Virus record (IMG/VR): IMGVR_UViG_3300001533_002564
Location: 1 to 64,000 of that record
DNA length: 64,000 bases
Strand: one strand, 5' to 3'
Origin: a virus
Under the pieces are notes generated by a model. It searched no databases. It saw only the letters and a list, made by a program, of their open reading frames with translations, and was not told where the DNA came from. Both the position numbers and the translations under genes were made by a program. Below are positions 37,610 through 47,241 of this stretch, piece by piece. Each line of letters begins with the position of its first letter. Positions within the stretch are counted from its first letter, which is position 1.

Positions 37610-40225
37610 ATGAAAAAACATACATCAGAAGAAGCATATTACGAAAGAATGCGAAATTTAAGTAATATAAATGAAACTTCGATAAAAGAATCTAAAAATC
37701 GTACATTAGGTACTTTAATTGATTACAAAAGAGCACCAGATGGTGTTGCATATGGTATTGTTAAAGAACAACATAAATATTATATTAAAAAAGGTGGTCT
37801 TAATGAAAACTTAAGTATTGCAGATTTTGCTTATATTGGTGGACTACAAAATCTTACTGAATTTCAATATGGTAAATTAGCAGAAGCTGAAAAGCAAAGA
37901 AATATGTTGTTTAATACAATTAATGAAAGTATTTCAACTAAAGTAAGTAAAAACGGTAGTAGAGCAGAAGCAAAAAAAATGTTGACAGAAGATAAAGCTA
38001 GTCAAGAAATTGAAATGGCTACTCAAAAAGTTGATGATTTGGACGCTGCTACTGATGCTGCTCAAGTTCCTGCTGAACCAGAAATACCTCCTGCAGGTAA
38101 AGAAGGTGGTGAAGAAATGGATGCTGGAATTGATGCAATGCCAAATGCTGATGGTGGTGATATGCCTCCTGTTGATACATCTGCTGATGGTGGTGAAGAA
38201 GTTGATGTAGATGTTGATGGTGAAGAAGATAATGGTGAAGGTGAAGAAACTGATAATGGTGAGGGTGAAGAAGGTGAAGCTACAAGGGAAATTGAAAAAA
38301 ATCTTGGTAAATTAACTAACACTTTAAGAAAAACTGAATTAACTGATTCTCAAATTATTTCATATGTTAAAACATTTCTATCTGCATTTAAGGAAAAATT
38401 TCCAGATATCGATATTGAAGATAGAAAAGAAATGGCAGAAAAAATTACAAAAGTAGTTCCACCTGAAGATATTGAAGATTTAGGTCAAAATGTTGAAGAT
38501 ACTGATGGTAGTAAAACAGAACCTGAATTAGCTGAAGAAGAATGTTCAGAATGTGGAGGTTTTGCACAATATGCTGAGTCACGTGGATATGATGCCGATT
38601 CAATTAAAGAATGTGGTGAAGAAGAAATGACTAATTTAATTAGCGGTTATGCTAATGCAAATAGTGAAGGTCAAAATGATGGTGATTTTAAAGTAATTGC
38701 TTTATTTATAACACCTGAAATTATTGAAAAATTAAAAGGTGATTATGGTCATGAAGAATTTGCAAATCAAGTTGAACCGTTTTCAACTGAAATGAATGAA
38801 ACAACAACTGAAGACCGTGATGCTCAAATTAATGAATTATTTGGTGGTCTTAAAAATTTAGCTAAAGATGCTGGTCAAGGTATTAAACGTGGTGCTCAAG
38901 CAGTAGGACAAAAAGTAGGTGATGCTGCAACAGCAGTTAAACAAAGTTATCATACAGGTGAATTACCAAAAGAAGTAAAAAAACTTGAAGGTTTTGCAGC
39001 AAATCTTGGTAAACAAATTGATGCTTTAAATAAAAGAATGAAAAAGGCTGGTAAAGAACCAATTAATGTTCAAAGTATTTTAACAACAATAAAAAATCAA
39101 GTTGCTTCTGGTGGTAGTGCTGATTTAAGTAGATATACCAATGAAGAAGGACTTCCTATTGACCATACTGAAATTCAACCAAATATGGAACTTGAAGAAG
39201 AAAATAGTGAGATGAGTTCAGATAAAATTAATTCAGAAGAAGAATTTAGAGAATATGCTACTACTGTATTAAAAAAAGCACATGGTGATGATTATGATAC
39301 AGATAAAGCAGATTATATGATTAAGGGTTTAGTTAATATGACAAAAGCTAGTGATGAAGAAAATTGGGGAGATGCTATTGGTATCTTACAACAATCACTT
39401 GATGAATCATCACTTGATGAAGATGTTAATATTAAAATTATTGAAAAAGCAGGGAAAAAACTTAGTCCAGATAATACACCTGAAGTAGAAATGAAAGAAA
39501 GTGTTGAAGAGAAAGAAGATGATTTAGATATTGATAATCTTGATATCAGTACTGAAGAAACTCCTGCCAAAGAAACAGAAGATAATTTTTTAGATGTAAG
39601 TAAACATAAAGAACCTGAAATGGATATACATTCTGGATTTGATTCAATGGGTGGTGGTGTTGTAAAACCTGATGGTTCAGAAACAACAACAGTTGAAGTG
39701 ACTAAAGATAGTGTAAATGTTAGCTTAAATGAAAATAAAAAAGATGTTAGTAAAACTGAAAAAAAACTTAGAAAATATATTCGAAATAGACTTGAAGAAC
39801 ATGCTGGTATAAAAAAACCTAGTTTAAATGAGAGTGCAAAATCTAAGGCAATTCAAAAACTTGATAGAGTTATTGATAAACAATTCAAATTATATGAATC
39901 TGAAATTGTTAAAAAAAAAGATAATATAAATGAAATATTTGGTTTTAGTGTTAAAGAAAAATTTCAAAAACTAGACCCAAATGACGCAGAAAGTGTTGAG
40001 AAATTATTTAATTCTACATATAGTAGTGTATTAGGTAGTATGGGTGCAGTAAGAAATGTTGCAAAAAATACACCAACTAATGTTAAATATGATTTAATAA
40101 AAAAATATGTTGAAAATGATGGTGGTACAATAAGATTAAATAATGGACAACTTGCTTATCAACCACAATCACTAAAAGATAAATCAACAACATTTGCTGG
40201 TGGTGGTAGAAGTAGATTAGGATAA
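37610..40225 (+). CDS. large acidic head/scaffold-like protein
   Basis: 871 residues, very rich in Glu, Asp and Lys. Many (I/L)xE motifs (NINE, GLNE, TINE, MLTE, SLNE) are spread along it. There are low-complexity stretches around 190-225 (GEEVDVDVDG, EGEE repeats) and a short basic helix (GIKRGAQAVGQKVGDAATA). It looks like a prohead core or internal protein processed by the protease at 54261. A strong terminator follows. No enzyme motif. Confidence 0.6.
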   Translation: MKKHTSEEAYYERMRNLSNINETSIKESKNRTLGTLIDYKRAPDGVAYGIVKEQHKYYIKKGGLNENLSIADFAYIGGLQNLTEFQYGKLAEAEKQRNMLFNTINESISTKVSKNGSRAEAKKMLTEDKASQEIEMATQKVDDLDAATDAAQVPAEPEIPPAGKEGGEEMDAGIDAMPNADGGDMPPVDTSADGGEEVDVDVDGEEDNGEGEETDNGEGEEGEATREIEKNLGKLTNTLRKTELTDSQIISYVKTFLSAFKEKFPDIDIEDRKEMAEKITKVVPPEDIEDLGQNVEDTDGSKTEPELAEEECSECGGFAQYAESRGYDADSIKECGEEEMTNLISGYANANSEGQNDGDFKVIALFITPEIIEKLKGDYGHEEFANQVEPFSTEMNETTTEDRDAQINELFGGLKNLAKDAGQGIKRGAQAVGQKVGDAATAVKQSYHTGELPKEVKKLEGFAANLGKQIDALNKRMKKAGKEPINVQSILTTIKNQVASGGSADLSRYTNEEGLPIDHTEIQPNMELEEENSEMSSDKINSEEEFREYATTVLKKAHGDDYDTDKADYMIKGLVNMTKASDEENWGDAIGILQQSLDESSLDEDVNIKIIEKAGKKLSPDNTPEVEMKESVEEKEDDLDIDNLDISTEETPAKETEDNFLDVSKHKEPEMDIHSGFDSMGGGVVKPDGSETTTVEVTKDSVNVSLNENKKDVSKTEKKLRKYIRNRLEEHAGIKKPSLNESAKSKAIQKLDRVIDKQFKLYESEIVKKKDNINEIFGFSVKEKFQKLDPNDAESVEKLFNSTYSSVLGSMGAVRNVAKNTPTNVKYDLIKKYVENDGGTIRLNNGQLAYQPQSLKDKSTTFAGGGRSRLG

Positions 40226-40246
40226 TAAAAATAATATTAAAATATA

Positions 40247-40278
40247 AAAAAACCGAAAATTAATTTTCGGTTTTTTTT
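40247..40278 (+). terminator. intrinsic terminator
   Basis: AACCGAAAAT/ATTTTCGGTT hairpin then eight Ts. Confidence 0.88.
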
Positions 40279-40324
40279 GTAACATATAGTTTAATTAGTC
40301 GTATAATAATAAAAATGATTAATT

Positions 40325-40738
40325 ATGATACATAGAACATTTGAAGGTTTTAAGTTAACAAGAATTTATCTTGGTGGTTCTAAGAAAAAAGAAAAAGATA
40401 TATTTTCAACTGTCCAAGATGTTGAAAATGATTATCTTGCTTGTGATTGGTTAGAATTTAGAAGAATTATTGTAAAATATTGGGACGATATATTACATGT
40501 AATACATTCATGGGAAATTATATTAAAATTAATTACATTATTTTTATTGATATCATCAATATTATTATTTAAATATCAACATACTTCCTTGATATTGTTT
40601 AGTATTTCAATAATCTTTTTTTCTATTTATTCTTATATAAAACAAAGAAGAATTCATATATTAAAAATGTATGGTTTTACATTATCAATAACTAATGATA
40701 AAATAAAAGAATTATTTGGTTTTGATTCATTAGTTTAA
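40325..40738 (+). CDS. membrane protein (137 aa)
   Basis: Two adjacent membrane segments (ILKLITLFLLISSILLF and SLILFSISIIFFSIYSYI) flanked by charged tails. No known family. It could be a small inner-membrane phage protein. Confidence 0.6.
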   Translation: MIHRTFEGFKLTRIYLGGSKKKEKDIFSTVQDVENDYLACDWLEFRRIIVKYWDDILHVIHSWEIILKLITLFLLISSILLFKYQHTSLILFSISIIFFSIYSYIKQRRIHILKMYGFTLSITNDKIKELFGFDSLV

Positions 40739-40747
40739 GTATTTATA
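40738..40747 (+). promoter_or_regulatory. phage-type AGTATTTATA element
   Basis: 13 nt before the 40761 start, overlapping the end of the previous gene. Confidence 0.6.
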
Positions 40748-40760
40748 TTAAAATCATATT

Positions 40761-41246
40761 ATGGATTACGATGAAAAAAATTTAAAGCTAATTTATGTAT
40801 TAAAAATTGGTTATAATGCAAAAGATGAAGGATTATATGAATTTATTTTTTCATTAGACCCAGAAAATATTGAAGTTGAAGATTGGTGCTGGGATTTAAG
40901 TCCTGCGTGTGACAATGTGTTACCACCAACTGAAAATTATATTAATGGTATTTTTAATTTAAAAACAAGTTCATTTGATTTATTCTGTTTGCATGAAGCT
41001 GTTGATAGAGAATATATGCATGGTTATCATACAATTCATGCATTAGCTTATGAAATTGAGAAAGAAGATGATAGTCCAGCACCTTTTAGTGATTATGAAA
41101 GTATGTTCGAAAACAATAATGATGATATTCCATTATTAGTTTTTCATTATGGTATGACGCTTGAGAAAGTTAAGAATCTATTAATTTCAAGAAAGATGAT
41201 TTTAAAAAACAATAGTTTTGTTGAAACTTCATCAATTGAATTATAA
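40761..41246 (+). CDS. hypothetical protein (161 aa)
   Basis: MDYDEKNLKLIYVLKIGYNA.. with DWCWDLSPACDNVLPPTENYI and HEAVDREYMHGYHTIHALAYEIE; acidic and His/Tyr-rich. No family recognised. Own phage-type promoter and a downstream terminator. Confidence 0.6.
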   Translation: MDYDEKNLKLIYVLKIGYNAKDEGLYEFIFSLDPENIEVEDWCWDLSPACDNVLPPTENYINGIFNLKTSSFDLFCLHEAVDREYMHGYHTIHALAYEIEKEDDSPAPFSDYESMFENNNDDIPLLVFHYGMTLEKVKNLLISRKMILKNNSFVETSSIEL

Positions 41247-41321
41247 TTACTAATCTTATTATATAAAAAATTTAAATATTCAATAATTAAGTTCATCTTG
41301 CCGTTCAGAAGAAGGAAATCG

Positions 41322-41353
41322 AAACACGATATATTAAAATATATGTCGTGTTT
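41322..41353. terminator. intrinsic terminator
   Basis: AAACACGATATAT hairpin partner of ATATATGTCGTGTTT, followed by Ts. Confidence 0.8.
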
Positions 41354-41363
41354 TGCTATTTAT

Positions 41364-41373
41364 AGTATTTATT
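41364..41373 (+). promoter_or_regulatory. phage-type AGTATTTATT element
   Basis: 15 nt before the terminase start. Confidence 0.6.
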
Positions 41374-41388
41374 TATAAATATTTATAA

Positions 41389-43809
41389 ATGACTGACGAA
41401 CTTGATATTAATTTAGATTCTTCTGAAAAAAATGATGTTAGTTTAAATCTTAATTTAAATGAACAATCTAAAAGTGATGATTCTAATTTTCCAGAACACA
41501 TTCCTTTAATACCTATTGATACACAAAGACAACAAGAAAAGGATGATGCAAGAAAATTAGCTAAAAAATTAAAAAAACAAGGAAAGATTCAACCAATTAT
41601 CATCACAAAAACTCGTGGTGTTAAAAAGGTTAGTGAATTAAATTTTACTGAACAAGAAGATGAAATTCTTCGTTGTGCAATGAATCCAATTTATTTCATT
41701 GAAACATATTTAACAATTTTTGACCAAACACAAGGTGTTTCTGGTACAATTGTACCATTTAAATTATTTGACTTTCAAAAAGATTTAATTAAATCATATC
41801 AAAACCATCGATTTGTTGTTGCTAATAAATATCGTCAGGCTGGTGTTAGTACAACAACATGTGCATATATTGCTTGGTATATAATGTTTAATCGAAATAG
41901 ACAAGTTGCAATTGTTGCTGATAAATTAGAAACAGCCACTGGTGAATTAATGAGTGATGTTGTTGATTTTATTGATAGTTGTCCTGCGTGGCTTAGACCT
42001 AAAACTGGTAGAAATACTGAAAAGAATTTAAAAGATACTCAAAAACTTAAAATATATGATAATGATTCAAAATTAGGTGCATTCGCATCTAAAAGTTTAC
42101 GTGGTTATACACCAACATTATTATTTTGGGATGAAACTGCATGGGCAGAAAAAGGAAATGAATTTTGGACAGCAGCTTTACCATCATTAGTTACTGGTGG
42201 TCGTGCAATAATGGTTAGTACGCCTTCAGGACTTGATGCTGTTTTCTACAAAACATTTGATGGTGCAAGAAAAAATGAAAATAATTTCCATGCAGTTGAA
42301 CTTTGGTGGTATAATGACCCAAGATATAATAAAGACTTGGTTTGGTTAAAAAATAAAGGTAAGAAAAATGAAATTACATTAGAAGATAATGGTAGGTCTC
42401 ATGAACAAAGAAAACAATTAGTTGAAGATGGTTGGGAAGCAAGTAACGCTTGGTTTGATATACAAGTGCGTAATGCTAATGGTGATATGCGTAAAGTTGC
42501 ACAAGAGTTATTGTGTGTTTATGGTAATGCATCATTAACTATTAGAAATAAAAAAACTGGTGAAATTGGAAAAATTAGTATTGAAAATTTATATAAAAAA
42601 TTAAAAGAGCAAAACAATTCTTCTGAGTATTTATATAAAAGTAAATTTATGAATAAAATAAAATTATTAAATAAGATATTATCGATTAATATTGAAAAAT
42701 ATAGAATAAAAGGTGGGTTATCAATGTTTAATAAAGATTTTCCAAATTTAATTAATGTAGTTAATGAATATACTAAAGACATGCAAATATGTTCCATGAA
42801 TAAAACATTATATGCAAAATTATTATTTTTAAAAAAATATTATTGTAATATTAACAATATCACAATAAATGATAAAATAATGGTTTTTGATAGAACCATA
42901 GGAGATTTTATTGAAAAATCAGATAACTCAGCAAAAAAATATTGGGATAATATAAATCAAACTATAAAAAACACCAATAAATTTTATACTAAAGAAGAAA
43001 CAATTGAACTCTTAAAAAATGATTATAAAAATTATTTAGGAAAATCAGGTAATAGAAAATTAATTTCCAAAGATATTAATTTATATTGTAGTGTTTATCA
43101 TCACACCAAACACATGGATAATTTAAATAAAAATTTAAATAAATTTTCATATAGATTATTAATTTTAATTAATAATGTTAATATTTATTGTGAAAAACAC
43201 AATAAATTAAAACATTGGAAGTTCAATGCAGATAATGAATTGGTTATCGGGTGTGCACAATGTGAGCCTAAATATCCATCAAAAAATTGGTTTAAATTAA
43301 AATTTGGTGATGATTGGAGAAAGCATTATGAATTTAGAAAAAATAAGGTTAAATTAAATAAAACAAATAGTTTAGAATGGCATATTAATAAATATGGTGA
43401 TGTAGGCATTGAAAAATATGAAAAATATGTTTTAAAAAAAATGAAGACATTAACTAAATTAAAAGCAAATCGATATAGTAAAATTTCTCAAGAATTATTT
43501 TGGGAGTTATATGATTCAATTCCAGATAAAGAAGACACATATTTCCATAATTTAAATCATGAATATGTTATCCGAATACCAAAGAAATATAATCACGAAA
43601 ATATAATAATGATGATAGATTTTAAACATAAAAATAAAATTATTGAATATAATGGAAATTATTGGCATAATAAAGAAAAGAATAATATTAGATATTCAAT
43701 TTTAAGAAAGATGGGTTATCAAATACTAATTATTACATCTGACGATTATAATCGAAATAAAAAACCTAAAGAAATTATCAATAAATGTCTTAAATTTTTA
43801 ACATGTTAA
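41389..43809 (+). CDS. terminase large subunit N-terminal part + N-intein + endonuclease
   Basis: 806 residues. Residues 1-375 are the ATPase of a gp17-like terminase: Walker A-like KYRQAGVSTTT (147-157), Walker B LLFWDETAW (244-252), coupling motif MVSTPSG (275-281). C376 begins an intein (CVYGNASLTIRNKKTGEIGK..ISIENLYKKL), a short block A-type N-intein. The rest carries a Vsr-like/PD-(D/E)xK endonuclease (DFKHKNKIIEYNGNYWHNKE..RKMGYQILIITSDDY near 743-790). The frame stops at 43807, overlapping the start of the second half. Active terminase, which packages DNA into heads, needs trans-splicing with the next ORF. Confidence 0.9.
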   Translation: MTDELDINLDSSEKNDVSLNLNLNEQSKSDDSNFPEHIPLIPIDTQRQQEKDDARKLAKKLKKQGKIQPIIITKTRGVKKVSELNFTEQEDEILRCAMNPIYFIETYLTIFDQTQGVSGTIVPFKLFDFQKDLIKSYQNHRFVVANKYRQAGVSTTTCAYIAWYIMFNRNRQVAIVADKLETATGELMSDVVDFIDSCPAWLRPKTGRNTEKNLKDTQKLKIYDNDSKLGAFASKSLRGYTPTLLFWDETAWAEKGNEFWTAALPSLVTGGRAIMVSTPSGLDAVFYKTFDGARKNENNFHAVELWWYNDPRYNKDLVWLKNKGKKNEITLEDNGRSHEQRKQLVEDGWEASNAWFDIQVRNANGDMRKVAQELLCVYGNASLTIRNKKTGEIGKISIENLYKKLKEQNNSSEYLYKSKFMNKIKLLNKILSINIEKYRIKGGLSMFNKDFPNLINVVNEYTKDMQICSMNKTLYAKLLFLKKYYCNINNITINDKIMVFDRTIGDFIEKSDNSAKKYWDNINQTIKNTNKFYTKEETIELLKNDYKNYLGKSGNRKLISKDINLYCSVYHHTKHMDNLNKNLNKFSYRLLILINNVNIYCEKHNKLKHWKFNADNELVIGCAQCEPKYPSKNWFKLKFGDDWRKHYEFRKNKVKLNKTNSLEWHINKYGDVGIEKYEKYVLKKMKTLTKLKANRYSKISQELFWELYDSIPDKEDTYFHNLNHEYVIRIPKKYNHENIIMMIDFKHKNKIIEYNGNYWHNKEKNNIRYSILRKMGYQILIITSDDYNRNKKPKEIINKCLKFLTC

Positions 43810-44126
43810 TAAATACCGATTTTGAAATATTAAATTCGTCAGGTGAGTTCGTTGATTTTGCAGGTATTAGTAAAACAAAAAAAGATATCGCATATAAGAT
43901 TACTCTTGAAAATGATGATACAATTATTGTTAGTGAAGACCATGTATTTATTGCAGGTAATGTTAATGTTTTTGTTAAATCTATTGTACCTTACGTATCA
44001 TATTTAACTACAACTGATGGTGATTTTTTTGTTAAATCAATTGAGATTGTTGATGGGTGTGATTTTTATGATGTGATTGATACTGAAAATGCTGAATATT
44101 TTGCAAATAATATATTAAATCATAAT
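42514..44126 (+). mobile_element. atypically split TerL intein with endonuclease
   Basis: Runs from C376 of the first ORF to N108 of the second. The N-intein part is very short (block A only), the C-intein part (108 residues) holds block B (IIVSEDHVF), block F (DFYDVIDTENAEYFANNI) and the terminal LNHN before Cys. This early split point matches the known atypically split TerL inteins. The endonuclease lies between the halves, in frame with the first. Confidence 0.85.
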
Positions 44127-45104
44127 TGTTCTTTCCTTGGTTCAGGTGATAACTTTATTGCTAAAGAATATCTTAAAAGAATTCAAGATAATGAAATTTT
44201 ACCACCAATACGTCAAGAATATGTTGATAATAATATGTGGATTTGGGAAGAACCTGTTGTTGGAGAGAATTATATAATGGCAATGGATGCTTCACCGGGT
44301 CATGGAGAAGATTTTTCAACATTAAATATGTTAAAAACTGTTGAAATTATTGAAGAAAAAGTTATTAATAAAAATGGTAAAATAAAAAAAGTAAAAATTA
44401 AACGACATAAAGTAGAACAGGTCGCTGAATATTATGGTAAAATAAGTCCACAATTACTTGCAGAAATTGCATATCAATATGGTAAAAGATATAATAATGC
44501 ATATGCTGTTATTGATATTACTGGTGGTCATGGTGTCCATACTGTTGAAAAGTTGCTTGAAATTGGTTATGATAATGTGCATCATGCTGAAATAACACAT
44601 AAACCTACTAGAGATAGATTACAAGGTTATATCAAAAAAGGTCAAAAAACTATGTCTGATGGTGCTATATCGGCTGTTGATTTAATTCCCGGGTTTTACA
44701 TCGGTAATAATCGTCCATCAATTTTACTTGAGATGCAAAGAGCAATTCATTTAGAAGATGTTATTATTAGGTCAAGTAGATTATTATCTGAATTAAAAAC
44801 ATTTATTACTGTCCCCGGAAATCGTGTAGCTGATCATAAACGTACATTTCATGATGATAGTATAATGGGTTTGGCAATTGGTTTATTTGTATTAAATTTT
44901 GATATGGCTAAATTCAAACAAAATAGAGGTATTAATGAAAAAATGATTAAAGGCATTCTTACCTTAAATGATATTGATGAAATAGGGAAAAATATAAAAA
45001 ATTTAAAGAAACCAATGTTTGATAGAGATGAAGCAAATCCTCTAAATCCGTATGGTGCAAACTCATGGTTATTTAAAGAAATTAAAGAAACAAATAAAAG
45101 ATAA
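43803..45104 (+). CDS. C-intein + terminase large subunit C-terminal nuclease part
   Basis: 433 residues. MLINTDFEILNSSGEFVDFA.. to NILNHN (108) is the C-intein; C109 (CSFLGSGDNF) starts the C-extein. The extein is the RNase H-like nuclease of TerL with acids in AMDASPGHGEDFS, YAVIDITGGHG and FHDDSIMGLAIG. Joining 375 + 325 residues gives a 700-residue terminase of normal size. The ATG overlaps the stop of the preceding ORF (ATGTTAA), so the two are translationally coupled. Confidence 0.9.
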   Translation: MLINTDFEILNSSGEFVDFAGISKTKKDIAYKITLENDDTIIVSEDHVFIAGNVNVFVKSIVPYVSYLTTTDGDFFVKSIEIVDGCDFYDVIDTENAEYFANNILNHNCSFLGSGDNFIAKEYLKRIQDNEILPPIRQEYVDNNMWIWEEPVVGENYIMAMDASPGHGEDFSTLNMLKTVEIIEEKVINKNGKIKKVKIKRHKVEQVAEYYGKISPQLLAEIAYQYGKRYNNAYAVIDITGGHGVHTVEKLLEIGYDNVHHAEITHKPTRDRLQGYIKKGQKTMSDGAISAVDLIPGFYIGNNRPSILLEMQRAIHLEDVIIRSSRLLSELKTFITVPGNRVADHKRTFHDDSIMGLAIGLFVLNFDMAKFKQNRGINEKMIKGILTLNDIDEIGKNIKNLKKPMFDRDEANPLNPYGANSWLFKEIKETNKR

Positions 45105-45142
45105 TTTGTATTTATATTTAACTGACTTTTCCAAAATATTAA

Positions 45143-45152
45143 AGTATTTATA
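45143..45152 (+). promoter_or_regulatory. phage-type AGTATTTATA element
   Basis: 23 nt before the portal start. Confidence 0.55.
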
Positions 45153-45175
45153 AAAAACTATAAAAAATTATAAAA

Positions 45176-47161
45176 ATGGCTGCCGAAAAAGAAAATAAAG
45201 GAACAATATACCAACAATTAAATAAGATGTTAAATCTTGATGGTTTTGGTCATCAAGAAGCATCACCAATTGCACCTGTAGCAAGTCCTGATAAATCAAA
45301 GATTGTTATTAAAGGGAATAGTCCTGAAGAAATACATAGAAAAGGATTAGAATTAGAACAAAAACGTGAACTTCAAAGTAAATTTTTCCGTACAACAGAT
45401 AGGGGATTTCAAAAAGCACTTCAATATGAAGCAGCAAGACTTCCAGCATATATTGATTATGAAGGTATGGAGTATTATCCAATAATTAGTAGTGCATTGG
45501 ATTTATTTATGGAAGAAGCAACTAGTATTGGTTTGAACGGTAAAATGATGAATATTTATTGCAATAAAGAAAGAATAAAACTATTATTAGAAGAATTCTT
45601 TTATGATATTGTAAATGTTAATGTTAATTTACCTTTCTGGGTAAGAAATGTTTGTAAATATGGTGATAATTTTGTTTTATTATATGGTGAACGTAAAAAA
45701 GGTATTACTCACGTAAAACAGTTGGTTAATTACGAAATTGAACGATTTGAAAGAATTCAAGACGGTAAACCAATGGTTAAGTTTAAAGAAAGAATGACTG
45801 GTGACGAATTTAATGTATTTGAAATTGCTCATTTTAGACTATTAGGTGATGATAAATATTTACCCTATGGTTCATCATTATTGAATAAGGTGCGTAGAGT
45901 ATTTCGTCAATTAGTAATGGCTGAAGATGCTATGCTTACTTATCGTATTATTCGTGCAGGTGAGAAAAAAGTATTTAAAATTGATGTTGGAAATATTGAT
46001 GAAGACGATATTGAAGATTACATCTATAAAGTTGCAACAACTTTTAAGAAAAAAGCACAAGTACAGCCAAATGATGGTCAAATTGATTATCGTTTTAATA
46101 TATTAGGTAATGATGAAGATTACTTTTTGCCTGTAAGAAATGCCAATACCGAAACAGGTATTGAAACGCTTCCGGGTGCTTCGAATCTTGACCAAATACA
46201 CGATATTGAATATCTTAGAGATAATTTATTTATTGGTCTTGGTATCCCTAAACCATTTTTAAGTTTTCAAGATGCCACTGGTGGTGGAAAAAATATGGCA
46301 CAATACGATATTAGATTTGCAAAAAAAATTAATCGTATTCAACAAGCAATGATTCAGGAACTTAATAAAATGGCGATGGTTCATCTTTATTTATTAGGTT
46401 ATAGTGGTGAAGATTTAAGTAGTTTTTCAATAACATTAACAAATCCTAGTACACAACAAGAATTATTGAAATCAGAATTACTTCGTGATAAAGCACAAAC
46501 ATATACTGAATTAACTCGTGGTGAAGGAGGTATTGCAGCAATGTCACATACAACAGCAAAACGTATGATTTTCAATATGAGCGATAGAGAAATTGTTGAT
46601 GATTTGAAACAACAAAAAATGGAAAAAGTTGTTATGCAGGAATTACAAGATTCTCCAGTTACAATTAAGAAATCTGGTTTATTTACTGATATTGACAAGA
46701 GATTTGGTGAACCTATTGAAGATATGCCACTTACTGGTGATACTCAAGGTGGAATGCCACCAGAAGAAGGTGGTGAAGAAGGTGAAATGCCACCATTAGG
46801 TGGTGGTGCTCCTCCTGCTCCTGTAGGTGGTGAAGAAGGTGAAATGCCACCATTAGGTGGTGGTGCTCCTGTTGGTAGTGGTGCTCCACCTATGATGGAA
46901 AATATGAGCGAAGATGAATACATTAAACAAGTAGAGAAATTAGTTTATGGTAGTCCACAAGAACCTGAAAAAGATAAACAAGTTAAAGAAAAAGAAATAA
47001 TTCAAGAAAATAATAATATTAATGATAAATTAAATAAAGGTGCTGAAAATATGATTAATGAGATTGATATTTTATTAAAATCAACTGAAAGCATTAATAA
47101 AACAGAAAAAATAAACGAAACTCAAGATATTGATATTGAAAATATTGACTTAGAAGAATAA
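45176..47161 (+). CDS. portal protein (gp20-like)
   Basis: 661 residues. LPAYIDYEGMEYYPIISSALDLFMEEAT, CKYGDNFVLLYGERK, LLGDDKYLPYGSSLLNKVRRVFRQLVMAEDAMLTYRIIRA and LFIGLGIPKPFLSFQD are typical of T4-like portal proteins, which form the dodecameric DNA entry ring and start head assembly. After residue 515 comes a Pro/Gly/Glu repeat region (GEMPPLGGGAP twice) and an acidic tail with NINEtype sites (KINETQDI), perhaps processed. Lies directly after terminase as in T4-like genomes. Confidence 0.92.
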   Translation: MAAEKENKGTIYQQLNKMLNLDGFGHQEASPIAPVASPDKSKIVIKGNSPEEIHRKGLELEQKRELQSKFFRTTDRGFQKALQYEAARLPAYIDYEGMEYYPIISSALDLFMEEATSIGLNGKMMNIYCNKERIKLLLEEFFYDIVNVNVNLPFWVRNVCKYGDNFVLLYGERKKGITHVKQLVNYEIERFERIQDGKPMVKFKERMTGDEFNVFEIAHFRLLGDDKYLPYGSSLLNKVRRVFRQLVMAEDAMLTYRIIRAGEKKVFKIDVGNIDEDDIEDYIYKVATTFKKKAQVQPNDGQIDYRFNILGNDEDYFLPVRNANTETGIETLPGASNLDQIHDIEYLRDNLFIGLGIPKPFLSFQDATGGGKNMAQYDIRFAKKINRIQQAMIQELNKMAMVHLYLLGYSGEDLSSFSITLTNPSTQQELLKSELLRDKAQTYTELTRGEGGIAAMSHTTAKRMIFNMSDREIVDDLKQQKMEKVVMQELQDSPVTIKKSGLFTDIDKRFGEPIEDMPLTGDTQGGMPPEEGGEEGEMPPLGGGAPPAPVGGEEGEMPPLGGGAPVGSGAPPMMENMSEDEYIKQVEKLVYGSPQEPEKDKQVKEKEIIQENNNINDKLNKGAENMINEIDILLKSTESINKTEKINETQDIDIENIDLEE

Positions 47162-47212
47162 TTCAAGTATTTATTAATAAATTACATGAAATAAATATTT
47201 GTAATTAATAAT

Positions 47213-47222
47213 AGTATTTATA
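47213..47222 (+). promoter_or_regulatory. phage-type AGTATTTATA element
   Basis: 19 nt before the 47242 start. Another copy (47165-47174) precedes a two-codon ORF. Confidence 0.6.
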
Positions 47223-47241
47223 TTAAATCAAATTATATAAT

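Noticed and set aside
37610-40225. Opposite-strand Ser-rich ORFs inside acidic genes
   Set aside because: They are complements of Glu/Asp-rich coding sequence.
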